A stretch of DNA of 64,000 nucleotides from Pholis gunnellus (Eukaryota > Chordata > Actinopteri > Perciformes > Pholidae): NCBI GenBank assembly GCA_910591455.2, contig OU342824.1, forward strand, positions 1,459,001 through 1,523,000. The letters are read 5' to 3'. The notes under the pieces were generated by a model. That model had not been told where the DNA came from and ran no database searches. It saw nothing but the letters and a program-made list of their open reading frames with translations. This document shows, in pieces, positions 12,726-24,711 of this stretch. How positions within the stretch are numbered: position 1 is the first letter of the stretch; every line of letters begins with the position of its first letter. A program made the position numbers and the translations under genes.

Positions 12726-13084
12726 CCTTAAATGTAACTATAGAAGGAAAAGATCAGAGAAACCATTTTTTTTTAAAGAGTGATGTCACTCTGTGCTTAT
12801 GTTATACTATGTGTCGTTTTGGATGGCATGGACCAACAGTGTGTTTGTTGTTCGCTTAACCTTTTAAATAACCAATAATTAATAACTATAACTGGGGGGG
12901 TAAGTGAAGGAATTAAATCACTGACCATTGCAGGTGATAACCCTGATAATGTCATACGAAGGTCATCAGGGTTTTCTTCCAAACCGTTTTCACCAAATAT
13001 TGTGTACGTATGTCATGACCCATATTTACTTGTTGTTAGACAGCAAGCTGTAGTAGCCCTAGTAATAACAATGGGAGGAAAAGA

Positions 13085-13200
13085 GGAAGTCAGGTATTAT
13101 ACGAACAACACAGGACTTTCACCCAGGAGACCAGAGTTTGTATCCATGAACGCGGAACTTATTTGAACTAAAGCCATGAACTTTCCCTAAACTTAACCTG
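13085..13200 (-). repeat. Family F fragment, reverse orientation
   Basis: Read on the minus strand it gives ggatacaaactctggtctcc, then tgggtgaaagtcctgtgttg, aligning base for base with the core of copy 2 at 11265-11310. Confidence 0.55.
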
Positions 13201-15169
13201 GTAGTTCCGCTTCACAAAGAGTTTAAAACTGCGACAGTTCACTTTAATTCGTAAATATTCTACGTCGGTTTTTTGGAGTCATCGGCAAACAACCTATTCT
13301 GTCGTTTGGGCGTGAGGACGAGTTTTCTCAGACGTGACAAAGCTCCCTGTAGTTATTAGAAATGAAGGCAGCGATTTTTTATCTGCTCTCTACACATACC
13401 CCAATTACAAACGTATTGTTGTGAGGCCCTCTTATGAAAGTCATACATTATTCTGCACATCCCAAACAATTTCACAAAAGCAAAGTGTAGGAAAAAAAGG
13501 AACAAAGACGTACTGATATGCTCTCACTCGCATACAGTCTGTGAAGAATTACTGTAACTTCATCCTCAGATGTGTGTCAGGCTGGATGGCTGGGTCAACA
13601 AAGTGCATGACTTTGTATCTAGAGGCAGCTATCTTAAGTACAATGTTTTTGTCATTTTGTTTATTTTCCCATTTAGCCATATTATATTCATGTTAGTATT
13701 ATTAGCTGGCTGTGTACATTACTACTTACTTCTATGTGTGTTCTTATGCCCTTCAGCTAGTTTCTTTCAAAGGCGTACCGTTTGTCGATGATCATGTATT
13801 TTTAGCGTTATCATTATTCTGTCCACCTCTTGTAGTCGGCAGAGAGATGCAGGAGGACAGAAAGAAGTCGTAGGGAAGTGAGTCACAAGATAAACAGGCT
13901 CAAATAGAAAAGAGCCGGTTAGCTCTGAACAAACAGCTGAGCTGAAACGAAGCTGCCTCTGATCGTCTCAGCTCTGTCAATCAGATATCCCTCTGCGGTG
14001 TTTATGCAAACAAAGGCATGGCGCAGCGTGGTGTAATGAAATAACGCCTGGAACAGTGGCACTGTGCATGATTAGCCTAATGGATCCTACTCACAGCCGT
14101 CTTGCTCATTTGCTTGTTTCAATATGAAGGGATTATCACTTATTACATGATAAGCATGATGATCGCTTCGAAACAACATCACCCAACCAACTGCTATCAT
14201 TGGCTCTACAGCCATGAGCATTAACTGATGTTTTTGTGTGTGTGAACACACTGATAATCCGGCTATTTTGATATCGGACCTGTCTTCAGTGGACCCCTCT
14301 TGCCCTTAGTAACTTAATGTATCTTTGGTGAATCAGACACCTATCCGATCTAAAAAAAGCTGAGTGTAAATGAGCTCTCAGAGCATTCGAGAGTATTGGA
14401 TTGCTCAAACCACATTAATATGTTACTTTTGTACCACATTTAATACCAAGTATAATCCCGTCTGCAATGCTCTTGGAGTGAACACGAAGGCACTGTAGTT
14501 ACATTCACAACTAAATGAACACTCACTCACCAGTGTATTAACAATATCTGTTGAATCCAATACACCGACTACCTTTTTAAATATATAATGTTTGGCTTTA
14601 GAGAATTTCCCTGTCACATCTATAGTCAGTTTTAAGCTGTGGTGTGTATTTGACATCATCATATGTAGTCTTTTGAAATATTTTGTTCACCGCCATTCAT
14701 AAATAAAGATGGCAAATATCCCTCATGGCATCATGTACACTGTTCACTGCACTCCTGTCAAGTACTGAAGGAGCTGCTGCAGCACTGCGGTACTGTAGTT
14801 TGTGCTGTGGACTGGTCTGTGAACCCTGGAAAGTCCATGTGAACACAGCTTTATTTCTACAAAGCTGATTGTATGCCGTTATTAAAAGGCTGATTAAACC
14901 TTTGCTCAGCATATGTTAGATGGATTTATTCTGGGATTATCGCAGTATCACCAAACTGAATGTATTAATAAGAATAATAAAGGGGTACTGCAAGTTGCCC
15001 CTATCCAACAGATGCAATAAAGCTAACAGAGAGAGTGAGAGAGCAACCTCATCTCATGTGAAGGTGTATAAACTGTACAATATTTTACGACAAGGACATT
15101 CCACGTGACACGATAACGCATTTTAGGCTTTTCCTGTGTCATCTTACGCCACATCATTACTATGAATCA
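13201..15169. other. Unique DNA, no gene seen
   Basis: No transposon ends or coding signal found. It contains the candidate regulatory block at 13925-14115. Open frames (13334-13516, 13570-13791, 14423-14662) are featureless or hydrophobic chance frames. Confidence 0.5.
13925..14115. promoter_or_regulatory. Candidate conserved non-coding/enhancer block
   Basis: A compact stretch of balanced base composition without repeat character. At 14002-14016 lies ttatgcaaacaaagg, which joins an octamer-like POU site (atgcaaac, 14004-14011) to a Sox-like site (acaaagg). Downstream are homeobox-like cores (gattagcctaatgg near 14070). The motifs are seen directly; enhancer function is inference, and no comparison with other fish could be made here. 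Confidence 0.25.
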
Positions 15170-15370
15170 GTGAGGTTTAAACCACCTAGTTCGGTTCAGT
15201 ATAAATGTCATGGTTGGGCTTAAAATAAGGACATAAACTAGGTATCATAATTACTGAAAACACATCACATATGTCACTAACCTAACTTCAAAATAACTTA
15301 ACAACACGGACACCAGTCCCGAACACCGACCTCTTGGTTAAAGTCCTGTGTTTGTTTACTTTTGTCATTT
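15170..15370 (+). repeat. Dispersed repeat 'family F', copy 3
   Basis: Shares ggtttaaaccacctagttcgg, ggttgggcttaaa, cggacaccagtcccgaacac, cgacctcttggttaaagtcc and tgtgtttgttt with the other copies, in the same order. Diverged and without clear ends. Confidence 0.55.
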
Positions 15371-17800
15371 ATATGCCATTAGGTAAGACCGCACTGAAGT
15401 GAGAGATACCCACCCCAGCATAGTCTATATGTGCTCAAACAGTAATGAAAGGGCCTCTCTTCAAAGCTTTGTTCATACGTACACAGACAGCAGTGGACTT
15501 GCGGGGGACAGGCACATAAACCACACACACACATTTTCCACATATGCGCAAGATGGCAACAAGAGCTCCTTTGTTTATTGTGTTTGGCTGAACAACAAGA
15601 ATATGTAAAAAAAGAATAAAATGGTGTGTGGGACTACTTAAAGAGAATAGAACCAAGGATGAGGAATACAACACATAGAGTTTGCTTTTCTAACGCAAAC
15701 ACAGTCAGTGCGCTTGTGGTAAGTTCAAATCGGACTGACCTTCATGGACATGTCTGTTTGATGAAATTGATGTCATGCAGATGCTATACAGCTATCGCTT
15801 ATCTTTTAACATATCGAGTGGAAACAGTGCCTTTATGTTGAAATGCAGGCAGGACATCTTGGCGGCATTCCCAGAGAATGGGACAATTTAGTACACTTGG
15901 TGTTTCTTATGTATGATTCCTATTGTGGACCTTTTCGTTGTCATCCGAGAAGCAGTTACAAGTCAAGATTATGTTCCCACACAAAGTGAAGAAAATAATG
16001 TCCACCTCTCCATATACAATGATGCAATCACATTTAACACCAGCAGAAATTACAGGCTCAAAGATGACCCAGCCATTCTCTGAAATTCCAAAACATTTTG
16101 GACAAATTGGACAAACTGTTCTCAATGGATTGCATCAATTTCAAAGCTCATTTTTCAAAAGTTCTGTAACTCTACTAAAAAGGCTTGTACAAGGAAATCA
16201 TTTCATTTAGAATATCCTTATCCCAAAGCTGCACTAATCTAGTTGTTTATGTTTATATTGACAGTGGATCAAATGATGAAAAGGTGTTTGTAGAGCTTGT
16301 GACCAGCTCTGCAGTTCCCCTCAGCTCCACAGTGTTTTGGCTTCCACTGAATCAAATCTTTCTTTTTTTTTTCAACCCACAAACTCGTCTTCGAGCCACC
16401 TCCAATGCTTCTTATCAACATTGTTTGGCAGCTGCTGCTGTTTTCATTGAAAAAGCTCTGATGCTCTGACTGCACAACCAGAGAATTGTTCTACAGTTCT
16501 GAAGTGTGGTAGAATCATATTGTATTGTCCTCAATGACATAACATTGTAATATCTTCATGATGCAAATTGTGCCATGGAATTATTATATTTCTGTTGATA
16601 CCATTGTGTTGTATTCTCATTGTAATGTTGTTGCAGTGGTATTGTTGTAGCATGCTGTTCTGGAATTCTAATTCTGTTGTGATGGAGCACCATAATGCTG
16701 TCGTTGCAGTTGCGTTGCTGTGGTGATAGTGTATGATAATTGTGGCGTTGCCGTGGCTTCGGGGGCTCGAGAAGCTTTGAAGCGCTGGGCTGCGGGCCTG
16801 CTGAGATTAGAAGGTGGCAATGCCGTGCTTGGCTCCATTATTCATTGGCTGGTGTGCATTTTGTTTTGGAGCGAAACACGTATTGACATCAAAGGCAAAA
16901 TGGGAAGAAGGAGGAGGAAAACAGCCCACTGTCTCAGGAAAAAAATAAAAAAAACATGTTGCATTTATGTATTTCATTATCTGGCCCAGGAGCAGAGGAG
17001 AGGAGGGAGCAGGAGGAGAGATAGAGAGAAGGATGGAGAGGACTAGGACTGATTGTGTTATCACAGTGTTTACATTAAACACCCAAAGGCTGAAAGGCCC
17101 TGGATGGATTACAGCCACAACAGAGAGGGTGTGTTTGTGTGTGCTTTTGTGTAAGCATATGTGTTACAGTGACCTGCTCACTTTTTATATAAATCCACAT
17201 CCCTGCCTTCACCTGGCTCGTGTCAGATCACATCTCCAGACCCACATACACATCCTAACCAGTTGCATTAATGCACCCGCTATATGCCAGTCCAACCATT
17301 GCTTTTGCGAATGACATTGGTCAGCCAACAGCAGGTGTGTTTCTGGTGATGTATCTGTACTGCTATGTTTGCGTCCCTGTCCAACACCTCAGATCACTGT
17401 CAGACCTAAGCAGCCTTGTCCTCTGGTTTTATTAGAGCATCTCAGCATGTGTACAGCACTGGGTGACTGGACTCTAGGGGGTGACTTACTGATCAGAAGT
17501 AAAGAGTTTGGAGACAAATCTCTGAATGCATTGATTTGTACAAAAGATGACTTAGAGCACCCAACTTTGAGCCATCCGAAATGAATGGATTTAAAATATA
17601 TTGAATTTACCTCTGGGCTCCACTCTTCCAACAGAGAATTGAAGGCCTAATAATTAATTCAGTCTCAATCTGGTGGTAAGTTCCTGACTCGAAAAAGGTG
17701 ACTGTAATACTTCGTACATACTCACACCAAGTAATCAAATTATGTATCAATTAAATACTTGAACTACTAATTACATACACAACCATTAATTAATGAAGAA
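15371..17800. other. Unique DNA, no gene seen
   Basis: Contains a T/G-rich degenerate patch (16560-16740, many tgttgt and tgctgt words) and the block at 16735-16910 listed separately. No frame resembles a known protein. Confidence 0.5.
16735..16910. promoter_or_regulatory. Candidate non-coding conserved block
   Basis: A locally GC-richer, non-repetitive stretch (ggcttcgggggctcgag ... ccattattcattggctgg ... ttggagcgaaacacg) that differs from the AT-rich surroundings. It could be a conserved element. There is no direct evidence of function. Confidence 0.15.
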
Positions 17801-18504
17801 AGATGTTCCAATACCATTTTTCTTTCCCAAAACGGATTCTGATACCAGAACTTGCATATCGGCCAATACCAAGTAGCCTACCAATCCGCTATCAGTCCGT
17901 TAAAAAGTACAAAAGTTAAATAGGTCATAATGCCCTCTCTAAAATCTATTTTATATTGCTGTGAAAACATCTTTTAAACAATTATATTTATTCAAGTTTC
18001 TCACCAAAAACTGCATTAAACAAGACAAAATATGAACACATGATCACATCATGATAACGTTGTTATTTACCATTTACTCAATACAAAATTGTACTGAATG
18101 GAGCTTGAACACATCAACATGTTAATCAATGGAACCTCAGTTAACAGTAGCTGTTAGCACCGTTATTTAGCCAAAGAGGGCCGTTCTCCCCACCGGCTGC
18201 TAACAGCTAATGTTAACTAGCTCTCCTCCTGCCGATTTCAACATAGATTCAATGTTCATATTGAAGCATTATCAATGAAAGAAATAGTGTTTAACCACAG
18301 GTGTGGAGTATTAGTTTGTACTGCAGTGCCGAACAGGCAGTATGTATGAACCGGGTAGCAAGTGACACGTGCTGCTGTTGTTCCTGTGTAACGTAAAAGA
18401 GCTGATAAATGATATGATACGAGAGAGTTGTCCACATTCTCAGAATATCAGATCCAGCATTTTATGTTGTATCGGAAGAATTTCTGATACTGGTTTCACA
18501 ACCT
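17801..18504. mobile_element. hAT-like MITE relic
   Basis: The left side (agatgttccaataccattt, then repeated gattctgatacc and cggccaatacc words) is mirrored on the right by gtatcggaagaatttctg, atactggtttcacaacct. This gttccgatacc pattern belongs to a common fish hAT-derived family. The gctaacagctaatgttaact filler also fits. The ends are mutated and no target duplication is visible. About 700 bp, non-coding. Confidence 0.6.
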
Positions 18505-20440
18505 CTACTCGTGAGTATGCAAATAAATGCAATGATGAATCAATGAATGAACACAGCATTGGGCAATTTATGAATAAACAGTGAATTACATCTTAGTGAG
18601 ATGGATTAACGTATGGGAACAAAGAAGACGCCTAACTGGATGAGAGCTTTAATGTTTATCAGTTAATGTGACTTATTGCATCGACCAGCAGCTGAGAGAC
18701 TGGGGAGGGATGATCAACGCTGGTTCTCGTGTGGACCACTCCACATAATTTCACAGCGTTTAATAGTCTTAGAACACAAACTGGAGCGGGTTTCTTTCAG
18801 ACGGGAAACAGCAGTTTAGGAGCGTTAGCATGGTTTACTTGATCCAACTGAGTTCTGGGCGAACAGGACAACACCGAGCTGGGCTCAAGTATCAAGAAGG
18901 CAGTAAAGTAGACAAAGTCATAAACTACATTCCACTTTTCAAGACATGATCAGTTTCTTTTCTTTGTCCCATGTCCAAGACTAGCCTCTGGATGAGTAAA
19001 GCAGGCCAGCACCATTTGGGGATGGAGTCTTGTAATCTGGTTTGCCCTGACAGTAGTGACAACATGCTTTTTCCACATTCCAGCAGTAATCTAGCATGCT
19101 GCTATAGTACCAAGTTACATCACAGTTGGGTGTGGTCAAAAGTATAACAGACGGAAACTCCACTGCGCTTGCTGTATGGACCCATTTTGGGTTCATGCGC
19201 CACTGAGCAACTTTCAAATGCCTGCCTCCAACACTGCATCCAGTTCTCTTTATACATCACCACCTCCTGAAGTGAGCTGAACTGATCCGATACAATAAGG
19301 ACACACAGCCTTGCTTTAAATGGAGAGAATAATCTGAACTTTACATCGAAAAGTGTTGCATTATTCTTTATAAATAATATCCATTTGCCTTCATGTTTGT
19401 ACGGAGCTCATGTGATACAAGTTTGGTTCAGATGAATGAACCCTGTGTTGATTTGTATCCAGTTCAAGTTCCTAGCTACGATGTTTATTTTGGATGAGTT
19501 GGTAGTCCACGGTTTACAGCCAGTATAATGCAGATAGTAGGTTGATAGCATTCTCTTACCCTTACACAGTGCAGGATAACCACACCTCAGTCAGGACACT
19601 CACGTCAAGGTTTCCACCATTTATTGCCACAGTATGCATTTTAGCTTGGCTGTGTGGCTTTGCTCATGTTATGCTCTGAGACAAAACTGAGCAAGCTTGA
19701 CACACACTGTCGCTGCTATGCAACGTTTAATGAACACGTCAGATGTTTAAAATTAAAGCACCATTAAATGACAACACAGGAGGAGGCCAGGGAGGTGGAG
19801 GGAGTTACATTTCTGAAAGCAGGCAGTGGTGGAGCAGCATGGATGCAGCGTAAAGTTGTCATAATCAATGTTTTCATGTTAACGAGTGATTATGTGTAAT
19901 GTAAAACAGATCACAGTGAATTACCAACACTGCAGATCTCTTCAGCTCTAAGGAGCTATTTGATGTCCAAAGGTGAATGTTCCGGTTTGTTCTCCTGGCT
20001 CTCCCGGCCTGTCACTCACAGATATACACATCAACTGTTTGATGTGTATATCAACCTCCTTGTTTGGCGCGTGGGTTGGCGTACATGCACCAACATGTAT
20101 CGCTGACTCATCATCAAGTGTGTGTATGTGGCTGCTGGTCAGACATTTTCCAGTGAGGAGTCAGTCAGTCATTGTGAGCTCATCAAGTCGTCCTTCTCCT
20201 CCTCTGCCCATGTTGTAATCATCAGAGGCAAACATCGGGAGCCCTTCAATCACTCTGCTCTCTCCCCTTCTCTCCTCCGTTGTTCTTCTCCTCCCCCACT
20301 GTTAGGCGGTGTTGAATGGGTTATTACCAGTGTCTCTCCATCCTCTCCAGGGTCATTAATACATGTCAGCTCTGTACACACCAACTCCTCACTTCATTTA
20401 TCCCAGCACGCCTTTCAATTTAATCAAAACTGCAGCAGCA
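18505..20440. other. Unique DNA, no gene seen
   Basis: Nothing recognised. Pyrimidine-rich stretch at about 20190-20300. The open frames at 18981-19217 (minus) and 19973-20502 (plus) show no domain. Confidence 0.5.
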
Positions 20441-20494
20441 GGACACACACACACTCACACACACCTACCCCTACACACACACACACACACACAC
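20441..20494 (+). repeat. Interrupted (AC)n microsatellite
   Basis: AC dinucleotides broken by short tcac, ctacccct insertions. Confidence 0.9.
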
Positions 20495-20820
20495 TCATTT
20501 AGTGTGATTAGTTCTAAAGACTGTATGGGCTACTTCTTTACTCGTGTTGTGTGAACAAAAAAATTCTGTGAAAATGTTATCTAGCGATCGTTACACACAA
20601 TGATTAATCGAGGTTATTCTCCATCAGCACTTGAACACATGCAGCACATTTTACCATCAAGGCAAATGGATTCCTCCACTTCCCTTGTCTGACTATATAT
20701 CCACACTTAAAGCAAGGGTGGGTAATTTATTTCACATTTATTTGTTTATTTGTCTCAAATGTCTTTACATCCTGACAGCAACCAGTAAATAAAATGCTCT
20801 GAAAATCCTGGTTGTGTTAT
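20495..20820. other. AT-rich spacer
   Basis: Holds gcaagggtgggtaatttatt at about 20711-20731, which resembles a hAT left end, but no matching right end or duplication was found. Confidence 0.4.
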
Positions 20821-21268
20821 CTAAACGTCTCGACGCCAAAACACATAAAAACCACTCAAAGTGTTTAATTCTCACGTTTTCCATAGTGTCAGTTGTGTTT
20901 CTTCCTTCAGTCTCTGTGAGTCTGTAGTTGTTGATGTACCAAATCGTCTGTAGCAGCAAAACTTTGCAACAAATCGTCGGGAGAAAGTTGAGAAAACATT
21001 TTTCTTGACCATCTGAGGCGTTGTTTATGTTTAAATTATCATCGTATATTAATGATGCGCTGAGATGTAACCTAGCAACGATGGAGTCTTTCACGTCCAT
21101 TTTGTTTTCAGTCACATCTATATATAATTAATTGTTTGGAGCTGGTTGACATGAATTTGTGATAAGAATTATTTGATAAAAGACATATAATAATATGATA
21201 AAACATTATAGTAAGTCAGGCAGTGATTTTAATGTATTTATAATGACTAGATGAACTGAGTCAGTACA
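20821..21268. mobile_element. 450-bp repeat unit, copy A (uninterrupted)
   Basis: Starts ctaaacgtctcgac and ends gaactgagtcagtac. It is nearly identical over its full length to the unit at 21508-21760 joined with 22453-22648. It lacks the inverted repeats that bound copy B. Its ctag at 21072-21075 is the uninterrupted form of the site where a solo LTR entered copy B, so it serves as an empty-site control. Probably the inner part of a non-autonomous DNA transposon, family unknown. The frame at 20765-21115 (minus) is open but resembles no transposase. Confidence 0.7.
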
Positions 21269-21433
21269 GTACTGTAGTCTACCTGATCCATTAGCCAGTG
21301 TGATCATTACAGTAAAAAACAGCATCTTCTACAATGTTTATAATGATGATATGAATCATATTTATGATGATATGAATTAGTTTTATTAGTTTTTTGTTTC
21401 AGTGAGGGAGTGTTCATGGCAGAGCCGATAGAA

Positions 21434-21474
21434 GTTTAGCTAGCTTAAAAAAACTTATTTTAAGCTAGCTAAAC
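21434..21474. repeat. Perfect hairpin beside copy B
   Basis: Arms of 17 bases at 21434-21450 and 21458-21474 (gtttagctagcttaaaa and its exact inverse) with a 7-base loop. It lies directly outside the left inverted repeat of copy B and shares its tagctagc core. Confidence 0.85.
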
Positions 21475-22686
21475 GTTTTCTTAGCTAGCTCAAAACGTTA
21501 GCTTTAGCTAAACGTCTCGACACTAAAACACATAAAAAACACTCAAAGTGTTTAATTCTCACGTTTTCCATAGTGTCAGTTGTGTTTCTTCCTTCAGTCT
21601 CTGTGAGTCTGTAGTTGTTGATGTACCAAATCGTCTGTAGCAGCGAAACTTTGCAACAAATCGTCGGGAGAAAGTTGAGAAAACATTTCTTGACCATCTG
21701 AGGCGTTGTTTATGTTTAAATTATCATCGTATATTAATGATGCGCTGAGATGTAACCTAGTGTTGTGAAAAACTTCGTAGAGACAACGGAGAGAGTCAAT
21801 TTGTAGTTTAGTTAATCAAATGCTTTATTTCAAGCTCAAACGGAGTATTATATTCCGGCAATTATACGTGCACGGACCTAACAACCAACACCCAACATAG
21901 AGTTGAGATATTCGTAAGAAGGCGCTTGTAACAGAGTACGCTGACGTATTTAAGGTTCTCCTTAGTGGAGCCTCATAGGTCAAAATCATAGGTGCAGGCG
22001 GAGCTGGGTTTAGAGCAGCGGCCTGGTTGGAGCACTGAGCATGTCCCGCCCACACTGGCTCACGTCCAGTGATTGTTGTCATCTGTCAGTGTGTGTGCAT
22101 GTTGTCGAGTGCGTATATACAGTTTCGATAAGGGCACTGTTCCGCTGTGATTACTAGACAATGTGTTCCTGTTTCTAGTGTGATATGTGATGGCCTTCGC
22201 CCTGATCACACGTTGATCACAAGGGCTGTATGCTGACAGCAAATGTATGTATGTGTGTGTGTGTGTGTCAGGCATTTCCTCCTTTATGTGCCACTTAATA
22301 AACTATCTTTCAAACGTAGAGGCTCTTGCTTGCCCTGACGTAATTTCAAACCTTCTACTCAGTGTTTCCCACATTATACAATAAATGCCTGTTTATATGC
22401 TTATATACGTGTGTGATTGCGTGCTTGGCTGCATATATTTATTTCCATGACACTAGCAACGATGGAATCTTTCACGTCCATTTTGTTTTCAGTCACATCT
22501 ATATATAATTAATTGTTTGGAGCTGGTTGACATGAATTTGTGATAAGAATTATTTGATGAAAGACATATAATAATATGATAAAACATTATAGTAAGTCAG
22601 GCAGTGATTTGATTGTATTTATAATGACTAGATGAACTGAGTCAGTACTAAAGCTAACGTTTTGAGCTAGCTAAGATAACGTGTAG
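21469..22686. mobile_element. Copy B: MITE-like element with inverted repeats, split by a solo LTR
   Basis: A perfect 28-bp inverted repeat lies at 21480-21507 and 22648-22675 (left arm begins cttagctagctcaaaac). It extends imperfectly outward for about 11 more bases on each side. Between the arms is the same 450-bp unit as copy A, interrupted at its ctag by the 692-bp insertion 21761-22452. Without that insertion the element is about 0.5 kb. No transposase is encoded. No target duplication was identified outside the arms, so the superfamily is open. Confidence 0.75.
21761..22452 (-). mobile_element. Solo LTR (retrotransposon long terminal repeat)
   Basis: A 692-bp insertion beginning tgttgtgaaaaac and ending ccatgaca, so it has TG...CA termini. 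It is flanked by a 4-bp duplication ctag (21757-21760 and 22453-22456), and copy A at 21072-21075 shows the same site empty with a single ctag. These are the hallmarks of LTR integration followed by loss of the internal region. On the minus strand there is a possible TATA-like ttaaata near 21948-21954 and aataaa near the 3' end (plus tttatt at about 21823-21828), which favours minus orientation. Plus-strand aataaa at 22297-22302 and 22380-22385 keeps that uncertain. The LTR superfamily is not identifiable from the sequence alone. Confidence 0.82.
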
Positions 22687-22900
22687 CTTTGCAGGGAGGC
22701 CTGAAAGGACGAGCTGTCAGTGTTGATGACTTGGAGACTTTCTCGCTAGATTTTGCAACATTTGGAGCTAATGCTTCAAGCTACTTTTATTGGAAAAGAG
22801 TTAGCATCACCGGGCTGAGTTTTTTGGTTTGATAATTTTTTTAATCCAGCGTACTCTTGCTAGTTTCTCCATTGTTAACTACCCAAGCTTACTGTAAATG

Positions 22901-23450
22901 TGATATTCACAAAAGAACTTGCCATCTTTTGCCACCGCTAAACCGGCACCAAGAAGGCAAAAATAAGAGAGAAAAGCACCGCTAACTGTGCTGTCAAACT
23001 AAAAGTGTCTCAGTGCTCCTGTGCTATTTGTACGTCTTTAGGTGACATGGTTCCCCATGTTCGCCATTGTCCAATCGGATGAGGAAAGGCAATTCAGTGG
23101 TTGCCTAGTAACAATAAAAAAAAGTCGCAGTAAGATGCTCTTTTTTTTAAATATAGGCTTGAACAAAAAAGATGTATGGCGCGGCTCCTGTTTTGCAACC
23201 TGCAAAGAATGTTCCGTCTAATCAGGGCCTTAATTGCCTCACAGAGGTGTGGATAGAACCCTCTAACATAAGCCATGGCTCATTGCTGACCCTCACAGTC
23301 CACGCATCGGCAACAATTTATACTTTGACACATAGATAATTGCAATCAGAAAAAAGGCCAAATTGCACTAAGCTGCAAAACATTATGGCCATGTTTGTGC
23401 TGAAATATAGCTGGGGCAATATCTTTTGTGAATCGAAGCAAATTCTGCTC
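22901..23450. mobile_element. MITE-like family H, copy 1 (Harbinger-type?)
   Basis: Two modules match copy 2 at 44901-45380 in the same order: gaaaagcaccgctaactgtg ... cagtgctcctgtgctatttg, and acatagataattgcaatcag ... gcaatatcttttgtgaatc. The second module also occurs in copy 3 at 48525-48711. It begins near tgatattcacaaaagaac, similar to the ggggcaaattcaccaaag end of copy 2. The ends recall PIF/Harbinger-derived MITEs of fish, but that assignment is from memory of style only. Confidence 0.5.
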
Positions 23451-24105
23451 TTTGTCTCTGTCTGGTGGTTTGATTTTGAAAGTCGAAGGAAGAGCCTTAC
23501 AGGATGACTCCTCACTTCCAGGTGACACTCTGCTGTTGAGTCCAAAGTAAGGGGGAACAGCTTTGTTCATTACGAGCATAAGGATCTATATTGCTGGCTC
23601 AACTATAGTTCCATTCTTGCATTCTCAAACATGTATTTATTACAGTCATGTATTTATTACATGACTTTTGCAGGGATTACCTCGGCTCTCTATATTTTCT
23701 ACACTTGCTGCTACTTTTCTAAAATCCTGTTCTGAAATATTGTGTTTGTGTTTTGCGATGTACAAATGCACAAAAGGTAAGTCAGATGTAAAAAAAGCAA
23801 CAAATGAAGTTCCTGTGTTGCAGCTGAAAGAATAAGACTAAAATATTGTCACACATGCCAAGAATACATCTGCAACACATTCATTTAACAAAATAGACTC
23901 AATGTAATTATAGTCGAATTTACTTGTGCCATAGATGAAGCAGTGATATCATAAATCTAAATGACTAAATTAATTTACACGTTCACTTAGTTGGTGATTT
24001 CTTGCCAGCTGTCTTTTCTGCATTTGTCCGTTTAAACTGGGTTACTTTCAGATTAAATGGAGCTCAAGCGCAAGTTCAGTCAGGAAGACACTAACGGGTA
24101 ATCTG
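23451..24105. other. Unique AT-rich DNA
   Basis: No gene, repeat end or splice pattern recognised. Confidence 0.5.
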
Positions 24106-24306
24106 TCTCTCCTCTCCTTGTAATTACTCTATCAGCTGATTGGGGGCGTGCACTTTTAACTATCCAACCAGATGCGGCACAGTTTCCTTAAGCCAATCAT
24201 ATCTGCGCGGTCAACTTTAAAAGTGTTCTCTCTGCTGCTGCCAGTTGTCATTTCAGCTAAGCAGACGTGAGGCGATACAATTCCCCTTACCCTTTTAAAC
24301 ATCTAG

Positions 24307-24711
24307 TTGTGGGTAACTGAGACAATGACGGATCCCGACTTTGATCGTTTCTGGAAGAGTCGGGTCTCAACATCGATGTTTAGCCGGAGCCGGCATTCAG
24401 CCCGCCAGGTGGCCGGCGCAGGATCACTCGCCCAGCGCGGCGCAGCAGCTCCCCACAGACAAGCAAGAGGCCCTCTTGGCTCAGCTAGAAGTTCGCGGGG
24501 GTATCCGAGTAAGGCTGACAGTTACTCGCGATCAGTCGATCCATCGCCGGTGGGCGCACCGGAAGAATCAGGCTCATCCCGAGCTCCGCGGGCGGAGTCG
24601 CGTCCCGTACTCTTTCTCCACCAGCAACTCCTGGCCTCCATTGCAGACAACACCGTAATTGCCACTCGGTCTTCATCCACTCCGTCGATGCTGGTCTTCA
24701 ATCTCTGGTAA
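24307..24711 (+). pseudogene. Ser/Arg-rich gag-like frame, broken
   Basis: The frame starts in gagacaatga (reasonable Kozak context) and encodes 134 residues beginning MTDPDFDRFWKSR, rich in Ser, Arg, Ala and Pro, ending near LLASIADNTVIATRSS. A second frame covers the same bases (24341-24658), but the first has the better start. After the stop at 24709-24711, protein-like sequence seems to continue in another frame (about 24708-24975, Ser-rich, with SGSGAYSLDYNHYERE, one internal stop), implying a frameshift. Composition fits a retroelement gag-type or disordered protein. No domain is recognised, and a host-gene exon is not excluded. Confidence 0.35.

Noticed and set aside
19200..20240. Host coding exons in the 18.5-20.4 kb interval
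   Set aside because: No frame with protein-like composition plus splice sites was found.
20711..20731. hAT-like left end gcaagggtgggtaa
   Set aside because: No right end or 8-bp duplication was found; the similarity is only about ten bases.
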